64,000 nucleotides of DNA from Lunularia cruciata (taxonomy: Eukaryota; Streptophyta; Marchantiopsida; Lunulariales; Lunulariaceae): NCBI GenBank assembly GCA_948567375.1, contig OX419762.1, positions 21,134,727 to 21,198,726 on the forward strand, given 5' to 3'. A program made the position numbers and the translations under genes. Positions within the stretch are counted from its first letter, which is position 1, and each line of letters starts with the position of its first letter. A model generated the notes under the pieces. It was not told where the DNA came from and searched no databases. It was given only the letters and a program-made list of their open reading frames with translations. Of the stretch, positions 1 through 9,979 are shown piece after piece.

Positions 1-421
1 TTATAGTGAGTTTAACCAAATCAAGATTGCACCAAGGCATCAACAACTCACCACATTCACCACACCTTGGGAGACTTATGCTCTCAAGGTCATGCCTTTT
101 GGGCTTTGCAATGCTCTGGCCACATTCCAATGGTTCATGAATAAGGCGTTTGAACCTTTCATTGGGAAATTTGTGAGAAACTTCATTGATGACTTTTGTG
201 CTTATGACAGCAAGGAGAAGCACTTTGAGCACCTGATCAAGGTCTTGCAACAATTGGATGAAGCAAATGCATCACTCAACCCAAAGAAGTGCATTTTTGG
301 TTGTGAAGAAGGTCTACTTTTGGCGCATCTCATCTGCAAGGATGGAATAGCAGTTGATCTTGAGAAGGTGAGGAAAATTTCAAACCTTCCATTCCCTTCA
401 AGCTTGACAAAGTTATGCTAA
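1..421 (+). pseudogene. Gypsy reverse transcriptase fragment
   Basis: The reading frame carries the RT palm signature MPFGLCNA followed by the catalytic box FIDDF (residues about 32-36 of the ORF beginning at 92), then the KKCIFG and GIAVDLEKV motifs of the RT thumb. The catalytic aspartates are preserved here, unlike in the relative at 44651-45112, where the box reads FIDEF. The frame stops at 421, and the thumb/connection continues in other frames to about 780. The role was copying element RNA into cDNA in cytoplasmic particles. It is 5'-truncated by the window edge and non-functional. Confidence 0.9.
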
Positions 422-599
422 TTCTTGGAGATGGTTGGCTACTATAGGAAGTTCATCTTCTCATTTTCCAACAATGCTTATACATTAACTATCTACGTGA
501 AGAAATGTGTAGAATACATGGTGATTTTAGAGGACAAGGAGGCTCTCAAAGCTTTTGAGGAGCTCAAGCAATCCTTGTTGTAGTTCCAATTCTTGCTTA

Positions 600-1055
600 A
601 CCTGATTGGAGTAACCTTTCATCCTCTACATTGATGCTTCTAATGTAGCTATAGGATGCACTCTTAGTCAATTAGACCAAGATGGACATGATTATCCAAT
701 GGCTTATGCTAGTAGACAAATGGTTTTAGCAGAAAAAAATTACTCAGCCATGTAGAGAGAAGGGTTGGCAATAATCTTTGGTCTTAAGAAGTTCAGATAC
801 TACTTGATTTAAGAGAAAGCCACCATTGTCACGGATCACAAGACTTTGAAGTACATCTTCAAGAAGCTTAATATGGAAGAGAGGTTAGCAAGGTGGATTA
901 TACTCTTGTTTGAGTATGACTACACCATTGAGGATCGGCCAAGGAAGAAACATGCAAGTCATGATTTGTTATGTAGGGTTTATGATCATGATGGAGTTGA
1001 ACCATTGGACAATTTGTTCCCAAATGAAGAGCTCATGACAATCTCAATCACTTAA
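600..1055 (+). pseudogene. Gypsy RNase H fragment
   Basis: Frames covering this stretch match the gypsy RNase H core: a YIDAS-like start, then the block with ITDHKTLKYIFKK and the terminal LARWIILLFEYDYTIEDRPRKKH region. RNase H degrades the RNA strand of the RNA/DNA hybrid during reverse transcription. At least three stops interrupt it (for example near 752, 811 and 1053). The equivalent region is intact from about 45189 to 45524 in the related element, though that copy lacks the beginning of the domain. Confidence 0.8.
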
Positions 1056-1119
1056 GAGGTTCCAATGGAGTACAAGGAGATCTTAGGCTTTGTTACAAGA
1101 GGTAACTATCCAAAAGGGA

Positions 1120-1957
1120 CACATTCTAAGGAGAGGAAGGCTCTTGCAACAAGATCTTGACCTTACACAATGGTGGAGCATATTCTTTTTCACCAAGGAG
1201 CAAATGGTCTACTTCAAAGAGCAGTGGGTAAGGAGAAGTCTATCCTACTCATAAAGGAGTTTCATGAAGGTTTAGTGTGTGGGGGACACTTTGCATGAAA
1301 GATGACTACTTTCAAGATTCTAGATGCAAGTTATCATTGGAAAGAGATTTTCAATGATTGTCTTGATTATTGCAAAACTTGTCATGTTTTCAAGCTCTTG
1401 CTAGAAAGTCTATTTCCACTCCTCTTCTTAGATCAATTCCATTGCTAAGACCTTTTGAGAAGTGGGGAATTGACTTTGTAGGTCCTCTCAATAGAACCCC
1501 ATGGAACAATTGGTACATTGTGGGAGTTATTGATTACCTTACCAAGTGGGTTGAGGCTAGACCATCGAGGGACAAGAATGAAAATGAATTTGGTAGATTT
1601 CTTTATGATATTATCTCTAGATTTGTGTACCCTCTAGAGTTACTTTCTAATAGAGGAAGAGAGTTTATAGGGACCATCCCTACATCCATGCTAAGACATT
1701 TCCTTATTACACATAGAGTAACTACATCTTATAAGCCAAATTCCAATGGCTTGGCAGAGAGAACCAATTAGACCTTGTGTATGATGTTGGCCAAAGATGC
1801 AAAAATGAAGGGAGCTAAACATCATTGGGATAAGAGGATTCATGCAATTTTGTGGGAATATATGACAACCATGAAGGCTTCCACCAAATATTCTCCATTT
1901 CAATTGGTATATGGTATTGAGTCTACCTTACCTATTCACTTTGATCCTCCTACTTAG
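1120..1957 (+). pseudogene. Gypsy integrase fragment
   Basis: It includes remnants of the HHCC zinc-binding region (CKTCHVF-like, 1375-1400) and the catalytic core: GIDFVGPLN (first Asp), a degenerated second block LLSNRGREF (the usual Asp of SDRG is now Asn), and NSNGLAERTN (catalytic Glu). Stops and frame changes occur near 1160, 1300 and 1770. Integrase inserts the cDNA into the chromosome. The C-terminal domain is absent because the sequence passes into LTR at 1952. Loss of the second catalytic Asp adds to the evidence that this copy is dead. Confidence 0.9.
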
Positions 1958-2303
1958 TGGTTGGGTCAACATAAGACCACATGCTTAGGAGAATATTCAT
2001 GAGTATGGTTATTTCTTTAGACTCTTGAATTTATTTGACTTTTAGCCTAGTAACTTGAGTTACTCCAATAATTAATAACTTTGTTGCATAACTATTTCAA
2101 AAGTGTATAAACTAGGGGTGATGAGATACTCATCATCCTTTCATTTGCAACTATCTCTCTCTCATTGAGTTCTCTAGTGATCAATGGTTTGAGTCTTGGA
2201 GTGTTAGCCTTGCAGGAGTATGATGGAGTTGGGGTTCCTTGCCTTCTAAGTCCATGGTGTGCTGCTATAATAGCCATAAGAGGTTCACCCTAAGTGAGAG
2301 ACA
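1952..2303 (+). mobile_element. Partial 3' LTR of the left gypsy element
   Basis: It aligns by eye along its whole length with the terminal half of the LTR at 46822-47495 (equivalent part about 47152-47495), including the shared terminal GAGAGACA. A TATA-like box, TATAAA, lies at 2106-2111, matching TATATAAA at 47297-47304. The first ~330 bp of the LTR and the integrase tail are deleted. Confidence 0.85.
2106..2111 (+). promoter_or_regulatory. LTR TATA box
   Basis: TATAAA in the LTR, conserved in position with the LTR of the related element at 47297-47304. It presumably set the start of the element transcript. Confidence 0.5.
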
Positions 2304-2374
2304 TGCCGTCTCACAAGAGTAAGAAGTTACAAGAAGGTACTCTATCTCATTTCTCCAAAGCTAAATCTCTCCAA

Positions 2375-2850
2375 CGCTTCCAAGGCTCAAGTCATTGCTC
2401 ATTATAGAACTCATTGAGCAAGAAATAGTTGCAAATGAAAGGATGATGAGTCACTCCTCATCCTTGGTTTATAGACTTGTGAAATATTTAGATGCAAAAC
2501 TTACTCATTATTAGAGTAATTCAATTGACTAGGCAAAAAGTCATCCACACTCAAAATTCTAAATGAATATCCAAACTCATGGGAGTAATCTCATAAGCAT
2601 GTGGTCTTTTCTTGTCAAGGATACTTTCACATTGGTTATTCTTGGATTATAGAAAAATTTGCACCAAAGTGACCCAATTGTTCTTAACTCTTTACTCAAA
2701 GCAAAAAATCTAAGAATGGTATAAAGTCAATACACTAGAATATAAGATAGTAATGCTCCCCTTTGAAACTTCTTCTAAGTAAGAGTCAGCTCTATCTTGG
2801 CTATGATTGACAGTAGCTGATTGTGACTAATGTAGAAGCTTGGTTGAATT
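2375..2850 (-). mobile_element. Inverted LTR fragment of the same gypsy family
   Basis: The reverse complement of this stretch follows the LTR sequence seen at 1952-2303 and then continues further into the LTR part represented at about 46930-47150. It forms an imperfect inverted repeat with the preceding LTR around a spacer near 2304-2375. No coding capacity is seen. The ORFs in this stretch are chance. Confidence 0.75.
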
Positions 2851-3540
2851 CCATACAAAAAATATCTCTCAATTTCTCGCAATACCAAACTAAACATTCC
2901 AACAGAGCAAATATGCATGAAGATGTGTAATAGTGCAGTAGTTGCACTTGAGTTTACTTTCTTTAGATGTGATATATATTTATCCTTGGTAATGCTAGAA
3001 GTGATGATTAGCAAACAAGGAGTGTGTGTTGTTGAGATAGGTTAAATTGTAACTTTCTAACATGGTAAAAGGAAGATTGAGAATTAGGGTAGAAGTTTTG
3101 AGCAGTTGGGAATACAAGTAGGTGCAAGCCACCAATGATAGTTTTAGATATGATCTCTTATCCATGACCTCTTAAGCTCTACAATGCACCCAAGAATATT
3201 GATGTGTTTGATAGGGAAGAAAGTTATAAACAATGTGCTTGTTCTTTGCACTCTGAAGTTCTCAAGCAACATAACCTGTCTATCCACATTATTTTTGTGG
3301 TTTTGCAATTGATCAATCTCTATAATTAATTCTTTCCTATTTTGCAGCATCACTCTTATTTTGCTAATAGGTCTCTTTTTTATTTGCTATGGTTTGTTCC
3401 TCAATCTCTAATCCATTTATTTAAGACAATTATCAGCTGAAAATTTCAAATCAAGAAAATTTCCCCCATGTGTTATTTCTCTCGTGTGAATCCTTATCCC
3501 CAATGTATCCTAATCTAGTCTCAAATCTAAATGATTTATT
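2851..3540. other. No recognisable feature
   Basis: AT-rich sequence with only short chance ORFs. I recognise no domain, RNA gene or repeat here. Confidence 0.5.
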
Positions 3541-3544
3541 CTGG

Positions 3545-4080
3545 TGTCTCAATCTATCTAAAATCAGACACCAAGAATAATATTCTATCATTCTTGACTT
3601 GTTAGTGAGAGTATGCACATTTTGTATGGAAATTGTCATGAAATTGATCCAAATCTACACATTAATTGCAAAAAAAAAAGCACTAAAAGACATTCAAAGC
3701 TATGCCATTTACTTGCTTTATTACAAGTCATACACAATGACTTTTTGATCACTTGCAATCAAATATATAGGTTAATGGAAAATTACAAAACATAAGAGTG
3801 AAAAGAGAAAAAAAAAGACTTGAATTCTTAAAAATTGATATTTTTATATTTTTATTTTGAAAGAGCTCGTCTAGATCTTTTAATCTATCTCAAATCTCAC
3901 ATCAAAAATAATATTCTTTCATTTTTGACATGTTAGGAGCATGTGCACAACTTGTTGAAAATTGAGCCAAATCTGCACATCAATTACACAAAAAATACAA
4001 GGAGCGCTAAAAGACACTCAAAGCACTTCCGCTAATTTCTTTTACTACAAGTCTAGTACACAAAATAAGGATTGAATTAC
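3545..4080. repeat. Diverged tandem duplication, two units
   Basis: A block of about 200 bp beginning at about 3550 (AATCTATCTAAAATCAGACA) recurs about 340 bp later at about 3891, with many substitutions. Shared landmarks are AATAATATTCTTTCATT, the stretch 'gcactaaaagacattcaaag' and TTTACTACAAGT-like sequence. It looks like an old local duplication or remnant LTR sequence. No coding potential. Confidence 0.6.
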
Positions 4081-4084
4081 TTTC

Positions 4085-5385
4085 AGTCTAGTACATAATC
4101 ATAAACATTGCAAAAACTTAGAGGACAAAAACAATACTGAAGTTCTTAAGAATTAATATTCTAATATAAGCACCGGGTACTTTGTGCAAACTCTAACTTC
4201 TATTGCGAGTTAACTTCTATAAGAAGCTGTATTATAATACAGCTATACTAACCTCACCTATAATATACCACTATGTGGAGTGCTGCAACTTGTACTACCA
4301 TCTGAATTACAGTTAATTTAAAATGTAATTTCAGCAAAATGTAAGCTAGAACCGAAGTTGCCGAGCAAAATAAAACTTTATTTCATGCACTAATCACAAT
4401 TGAACTCATAGAGCACCATGGGCGATAATTACTTTTTGAACAGAAATCCTATATTGATCATCTACAATTGGAATTACAATTTGATCCTAGTGATAAGTAA
4501 TTCTTAGCTCAAAACACCACAGGCGATGAATTAACTTCGTAAACCGAATCTTATATTGATTATATCCATTAGTATTTACCAATTAACTAATCCTAGTGGT
4601 AAATAACTGTTAGCTTAAATGACAGCCCAATTCACAATTACCGTGGTAGAAAAGGTCGATGCCTCTAAATATGACTCGTGAAGAATTATCTTTGACAATA
4701 TGGACACGGCGTACTTTCTGAAGAAAGTCCAACCGAGAATGTTAATGACAAGAAGACGGGTAGAGGAAGGGAGGAGGGAGATTGATAAAGTTCCCTTGGG
4801 AAAACCTTCTCGGGATGAATTTGGGATGTTACTCCAAAACGCTGTACAAGGAGCGACCTCAATGGTTCTTCCTTGTTCTCAGTCTGCAACGCATAATATC
4901 ATGAAGATATCTCAAGATTGAAATGAGAAAATCAAGTCTCAAGTCATGGCTACATACTTATGGAACTCTATTTTATCTTTTGTATGTTGAACATTAATGA
5001 GTGCACCAAATGGGTCATGGGAACATAGCTCAAATTGCCCAACAGATACGGATGATGTTCAAAGGAATCACCGGCTTCTCTTTGATTCAAATCCATCCAA
5101 AGTCGTGACTTCTTAAGACCTGTCGTGTCCTCATAGGAGCTTCACATCCTTACAAATGGGTGAAAAGCTAGTGAGTAAGGGATAGTGAATAAATGTTAGT
5201 AAAAGCAAGGTACAAGGAACAAGGAACTCACAAAAATTTCACTAGAACCACAAACTCACCAAATTGTGGAGGAAGGCAACGCACAAGGAACTTGGAACTC
5301 AAGTCCCAAAATGGAAACAAGGAACTCTTGGCAAGGCAAGGGAACTAAGAAACTCATGAAATTGAAGTTTTGGAGGAATAAAAAA
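4085..5385. other. No recognisable feature
   Basis: Only short ORFs, such as 4700-4921 (+, 73 codons), with no recognised domain. I see no promoter, RNA gene or transposon terminus here. Confidence 0.4.
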
Positions 5386-5389
5386 TTCA

Positions 5390-5954
5390 CCATAATTCAG
5401 ACCTTTACTTCCTATGAAATGAATTATTCTTCTCATGTAATCACATATCACTTGTCTATTTATCGACTAAAAACATTTCTTGCTAAAGAAAAGAGGATCT
5501 TGTAAACCTTTCCTATCAACTTTTAGTCTTTGTGCTAAAGGGAAGAGGTTTCATCCACTAGTCCCACATACCTAAGAATCATTTCAATCCAATGACCTTA
5601 GCAATCTCTCTTGTTCTCATCTTGGTTGGGCCAAGCCAACTCCTTCCCAAGATTAGCAAAAATGGCAGTCATAACTCTATCAGTAAATCTTACAGTGGAT
5701 TTGGAGCTAATACACCACAAATTAGTGCCTCTTGCCACACATGCTCCATTTCCATTGTGCCCAAACCTGTCAAGTGCTATTGCTAGTTGGATCCAGAACG
5801 GAGTCTGGTTCCTTCTTGCCTTAGTCTTTTTGAAAAATTTGTGATCTCTAATGAGCTCTTGCAAAGTACAGAAAGAATTTACGTCCATCCGCACTAGATG
5901 TTTGAAAAGAAGGGGCTGAAGATTTTTGAGAAATTTTAGGTTTTTGGGATACAA
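5390..5954 (-). pseudogene. PIF/Harbinger-like (HARBI1-type) transposase fragment
   Basis: The minus-strand ORF 5954-5598 starts with a segment typical of HARBI1-like nucleases: an FxxLxELIxDH-like helix, then QLAIALDRFGHNGNGACVA, then a segment ending in LAWPN. Reading on past the stop, other frames give GLVDET (the region of the first catalytic Asp, usually GLVDGT) and, after a frameshift, RQVICDYMRRIIHF, which matches the family block following the first Asp. These nucleases catalyse cut-and-paste transposition of PIF/Harbinger elements. The copy is truncated, frameshifted and lacks the rest of the DDE core. Terminal inverted repeats were not found. The family call is reasonably sure; autonomy is excluded. 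Confidence 0.65.
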
Positions 5955-7315
5955 ATTAACTATAGCAATTGGTATACTATCTATCTACTAAATAGTGTGG
6001 GGAGTGAGGAGAGTGAGCAAAATCCCACCACTGTAATGTAAATTCTCCTCTTCATTGCAAGTATCATCTAAACCTATTTGTCATTGCCAATCAAATTCTA
6101 AAATTCCCCATCTCCATCTTAGACTCTGGGGTATTGTTAAGTCTTTCTGCAAACTTGGGGTGTTGTTAAGTCCAAGTGCCATAGTTAAGTAACTTTAAGT
6201 CCATCTCGTTCTACCAGCTTACAAATGTAACTTTATCATAATTAGTTAGTTCCATGACTTCTTTGAGCAACTTTTCTGGCTTTTCGTAAATGTCTCTCGC
6301 GATCAGTTCCCTCAAATTCAGGTTTTTTGTCGGCCTCCACGATTTGTAGCTGGTAGCTCTGCTCATTCAAAACCATTCAGGAAAGACCGGTCTAGTACTT
6401 TGTTGAGCAACTGTCTCGTGGCTTCCATGCCATGAGAATCCAGAGTCCCTCTCTCCGCGCTCTTTCTGGACGTTTCTGACAATCATTAGCAACAACATGA
6501 GATGCTTGTGGCCTCGAGTTCTGACTCCTGGATGGGCCAAGGTTTCAGCTCTCTCATATACTGTGCTGAGGACTTGTATCACATACTAGCGCAACGAACT
6601 GAAAGCGAACGAACCGTACACTCATTTCAAACCGCAAAAGCAAAATTTATGTGCACCTCATGTCAAATCTAATCATGAAGCGCTTCGTTATTGTAGTCAC
6701 CAAATCCACACCAAACTATTCTTACTCAACGATTTAGAGGTTGGTGGCGATCTTGACACCTATCTTCATATCACCGTCGCGTAGGCATGCGGCCCTAGGT
6801 TTTTGAGGTACGATTTCCGACATTTTCCTTCGAGTAACATTAGAGGTTTCAACAGGGCACGTGAGGGATTCTGCAGTGATTTAGTATCTCGTTTTAAAGT
6901 TGTTTCCTTAAAACTATACCCGGCGTGTAACAAGGAGATAATCTATAAATTTGATCTACAAAACTGTTGGGGTTATTGATGTAGTTTAGTAACATGGATG
7001 TTCCTTTGTTGACAAAAAATTTGATGATTTCTCAAAAGTTTCAGTAACCAGTTTTATGATCTTGCTCATTTCGAGTGCCTATATACTTTTAAAGAAACTT
7101 CTTCGATAAAGACCTCACTCCTGTAACATTTCTGTAACATCTGGAACTAAAAGTGGTTGTTGGGATAGCCACCACATATTGTGGCGGCTTTCCCATCAAC
7201 CACTTTCTGCTACACTGGAATGAATATTCATTCGAAGTCTGAAGCCCGGTGCCCTGTTAGTGCTTCATTTCCGTGACATGGCTTTCGGTTTTTGGCTGTT
7301 GGGAGTAGCACAAGA

Positions 7316-7316
<1 letters not shown>
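5955..7316. other. No recognisable feature
   Basis: No convincing gene. A short direct repeat (GGGGTATTGTTAAGTC and GGGGTGTTGTTAAGTC, about 6127 and 6159) is present. The minus ORF 6367-6582 has no recognisable domain. Confidence 0.4.

Positions 7317-7384
<68 letters not shown>
7317..7384. repeat. Compound microsatellite (AC)15(TA)19
   Basis: Thirty bases of AC repeat (7317-7346) are followed directly by 38 bases of TA repeat (7347-7384). Both are uninterrupted. Confidence 0.98.
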
Positions 7385-7387
<3 letters not shown>

Positions 7388-8310
7388 AAGGTACAATCCC
7401 GCATTTCAAGCGATTATCGAACTTAGGCTATATTCTACATTCTACATTCTGAACTGGTTCATCTTTTATTTCAAAAATATCTGAAGTAATCGAGGAGTGG
7501 ACAGACGCCATGTCTCAGCTTATTACAAGATTCTCGTTATCCAACAAAACCAGAAGAAGTCTAATCGTCTGGTCTTCCTGACCGTAATTAGTTTACAATA
7601 TGAGTATAAAATGTAACATAATATAATAATGTGTATGACTATAATATGTAATCTGCAAAGACAACATATATCCCGCTACATCTTTGTTCATAACAGAATT
7701 GTCCTTCCGGAGTGCGAGGATTTCAGAACCATCTGCATGCAATGCATGCTGATGGAGTTCTCCTGAGAATATCCGATCCTTACCTTTGGCATGCGTCTGT
7801 AACTATAAGTGCCAATGATTCACTGCCATTCGTACAAGCTACCTGCAATCATGAAAGGAGAAGTGAACAAATTGAATTAGTGGGCGAGTTTTCATGTGCT
7901 GTCTCCATGCTGAAGCACGCAGGAGATTAGACTCATAGAGAGGTTCTTTAGGACCTCGTTTGTTTGACAACGGCTTGCGCCAGAGTGAAGTGCATCTGTG
8001 CATCAAGAATTGCACTGTGAGCGTACTGTGCCCGTTCACCACAAGGGCCATCAAGGAATGCACAAAGGATTTCAACTCAACCTTAGTTGGCCTTTAATCA
8101 GAAGACATCCATCCAGATAATTGAAGAACTTCCTATGAACAACTAAGAACTTCTCATGGATCATCAATCCCTACCGTAGAGAATCTACTCTTTTCTTATT
8201 CGCGGATCTGGTAACGGGGGGCCCAGTCCTCCAAGAAGACGGCGCAGTCTTCGATTGCCCGATGTTCCCAGAAAACGGCGCATTCTTCAATCCACATGAG
8301 CTCATATTAT
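7385..8310. other. No clear gene; short direct repeat near 8225-8295
   Basis: Lacks recognisable coding sequence. Just downstream of the stop of the 304-codon ORF, two similar ~26-bp segments occur (around GAAGACGGCGCAGTCTTC at about 8235 and GAAAACGGCGCATTCTTC at about 8273). Parts may be the 3' untranslated region of that gene. Confidence 0.35.
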
Positions 8311-8314
8311 AATT

Positions 8315-9229
8315 TCATGATCTGCGAGGTGAGGGATTGGTACACTTGCGCTTCGATATTTTCTTGTCAGAATCTTCCTCGATGAAATGATTGGAGGCTT
8401 CTGGAGGGCTCTGGTCATCCTCTACGTTTGAATTCTTCTTGAGAGAATTCAGAAGGTCTTCCAGATCTTCGTCTTTTAGCGCCCACGAGTATGTTGTTCT
8501 CAGCGGCTCTCCTGTATCCTTCGTCAACTTTTCATCACACCTGCGAATCATAGGAGCATCGTTTGAATTCTTCTTGAGAGACTTCAGAAGGTCTTCCAGA
8601 TCTTCGTCTTTTATTGCCAAGGAATATTTTGTTCTCAGTGGCTCTCCTGTATCCTTCATCAACTTTTCTTCCCACCTGCGAATCGTTGGAGCATCGTTTG
8701 AATTCTTCTTGAGAGACTTCAGAAGGTCTTCCAGATCTTTGTCTTTTATCGCCAACGAGTATGTTGTTCTCAGCGACTCTCCTGTATCCTTCGTCACCTT
8801 TGCTTCCCACCTGCGAATCACAGGAACATAGTCTGGATTGGAAAATACCTTAAAGGTCGGGGAGTCCTTGAAGGTCATGAAGATATCAGCCTCACAAGAT
8901 TTCCGCTGTTGCAGCTGCACGAGTACAGCTTCTACCTTGACGATTCCCGCTCTCTTGAAAATCCAGAGACACTCGTTGTGGTGGGTGAAAAACAAATTCT
9001 CATAAAGCCTCACGATCAGCTCGGGAAACTTCTCCGTGCCTAGCTCTCCTTCGATCAATTTTTTTGCCGCCCCGGTTAGAGTCAATCGTGTTCCCTCGAT
9101 TTCTATCGATTCTTCTATAATATCCTGACTGTATCTAACGTGAACAATGGGTACAAGAAGTCGAACTCGCTTCATCACGAATTGTGAGGAGACAATTTCT
9201 ATGGCCCCCTTCACCTGTCCTGTCACCAT
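8315..9229 (-). CDS. Hypothetical protein with three 45-residue repeats
   Basis: An uninterrupted 304-codon ORF with its own ATG and stop, the longest intact ORF in the window that is not part of a transposon. I do not recognise the family. Residues about 1-130 look like a folded domain (mixed hydrophobic and charged, beginning MVTGQVKGAIEIVSS). Residues about 133-265 are three near-identical 45-residue units built around IRRWEEKLMKDTGEPLRT and DLEDLLKSLKKNSN, probably helical. The tail is acidic and then basic (KKISKRKCTNPSPRR), possibly a nuclear-localisation-like end. The frame is open only a few codons upstream of the ATG, so that start is the natural choice, but upstream exons cannot be excluded. 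GC is higher than in the flanking DNA. It may be a lineage-specific gene, one exon of a larger gene, or an unrecognised element ORF. No evidence of expression is visible. Confidence 0.55.
   Translation of the reverse strand: MVTGQVKGAIEIVSSQFVMKRVRLLVPIVHVRYSQDIIEESIEIEGTRLTLTGAAKKLIEGELGTEKFPELIVRLYENLFFTHHNECLWIFKRAGIVKVEAVLVQLQQRKSCEADIFMTFKDSPTFKVFSNPDYVPVIRRWEAKVTKDTGESLRTTYSLAIKDKDLEDLLKSLKKNSNDAPTIRRWEEKLMKDTGEPLRTKYSLAIKDEDLEDLLKSLKKNSNDAPMIRRCDEKLTKDTGEPLRTTYSWALKDEDLEDLLNSLKKNSNVEDDQSPPEASNHFIEEDSDKKISKRKCTNPSPRRS
8431..8835. repeat. Three tandem 135-bp repeats inside the 304-codon ORF
   Basis: The motif AATTCTTCTTGAGAGA starts at 8431, 8566 and 8701, an exact 135-bp period, with few differences between units. 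The period is a multiple of three and encodes 45-residue repeats. Low divergence suggests recent duplication or gene conversion. Confidence 0.95.
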
Positions 9230-9979
9230 GTACTGAATGAGTGGAACGCGCTCCTAACACAATTACCTGGCAGGAACAAACCAGGACTACCCAGAACCGA
9301 AACCTGATAAGAACTGAACAGATAAGAACTTCACGAGAATTTCATAAATCTTACAATAATTCACGTTAAATCTGCAAATGAGTATTTCCTCCGTCTTCTT
9401 CTCCGGTCATTTTCAAGTTGGAGATTTCTCCAGATAAATGTACAACGAAATGTGTACATTCGCCTTCCGAAAGTGGGGACGGTCTTACAGTTACCAAGTT
9501 CACCGGACCTTCAGCTGTACTTTCTTGGTGGCGTTCCATCCATGGGCTGTGTGCTCAAACCTCGGGTGGCTTTGGGTTCAAATCAAGGGAAAGGCGCTCG
9601 CATGAGGTAGAAGAAGAGCGGAAGCCATCAAACTTTACAAGGAAAATATAAGGGATACGCGAGCTTCCGCAATGAAAATTTTATTCTATTATAGTCCGTA
9701 TATTACAATTGAAATATACGGACTAGGATTTCATATAGAAAACACCCCACATATACCTTTCATGATTATTTTCCCGATGAGAAGCTTTACACGGAGTCGT
9801 CCGCTTTTGCTCGTACCCTATTGCATTCCGCACGTATATTGGGTGGGCGGGTGGGGTGGGTCATCTGGATTAGTGTTTGAGTATCAAAGTGATTGTCTTT
9901 CTCCATACATCTTGGATTTGGGTTTTACTTTCATTTTTCTTTTCTTTTTGTTCTCTACTACTCTTAGAGTAGCCTGTTT
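9230..9979. other. Intergenic; one perfect hairpin, otherwise nothing recognised
   Basis: Upstream flank of the minus-strand 304-codon ORF, running up to the LINE remnant. No TATA box or other promoter element stands out. The ORFs at 9418-9651 and 9672-10133 (its first part) show no known domain. Confidence 0.4.
9693..9724. repeat. Perfect 10-bp inverted repeat (hairpin)
   Basis: AGTCCGTATA (9693-9702) and TATACGGACT (9715-9724) are exact reverse complements separated by a 12-nt loop. It could be a transposon end or a chance palindrome. Confidence 0.7.

Larger units (their letters stand above)
1..2303 (+). mobile_element. Decayed Ty3/gypsy (Athila/Tat-like) element, 3' part
   Basis: This is the 3' portion of a gypsy element cut by the left window edge: RT, RNase H, integrase, then a partial LTR. 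The order RT-RH-IN is that of Ty3/gypsy. No chromodomain is seen, and the RT motifs resemble the non-chromoviral Athila/Tat group. It is a diverged relative of the plus-strand gypsy at 42895-47495, with similar protein and LTR sequence. Many stop codons and frameshifts show it is dead. The integrase C-terminus and the LTR start are missing: the integrase reading runs straight into LTR sequence at about 1952. Confidence 0.9.

Noticed and set aside
3545-4080. CRISPR-like or satellite array
   Set aside because: Only two diverged units of ~340 bp, no regular short repeats, and the genome is eukaryotic.
8391-8831. 146-codon plus ORF opposite the 304-codon ORF
   Set aside because: Contained within the antisense of the repeat region and only open because the repeat period is a multiple of three. 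The minus frame is longer and extends beyond the repeats.
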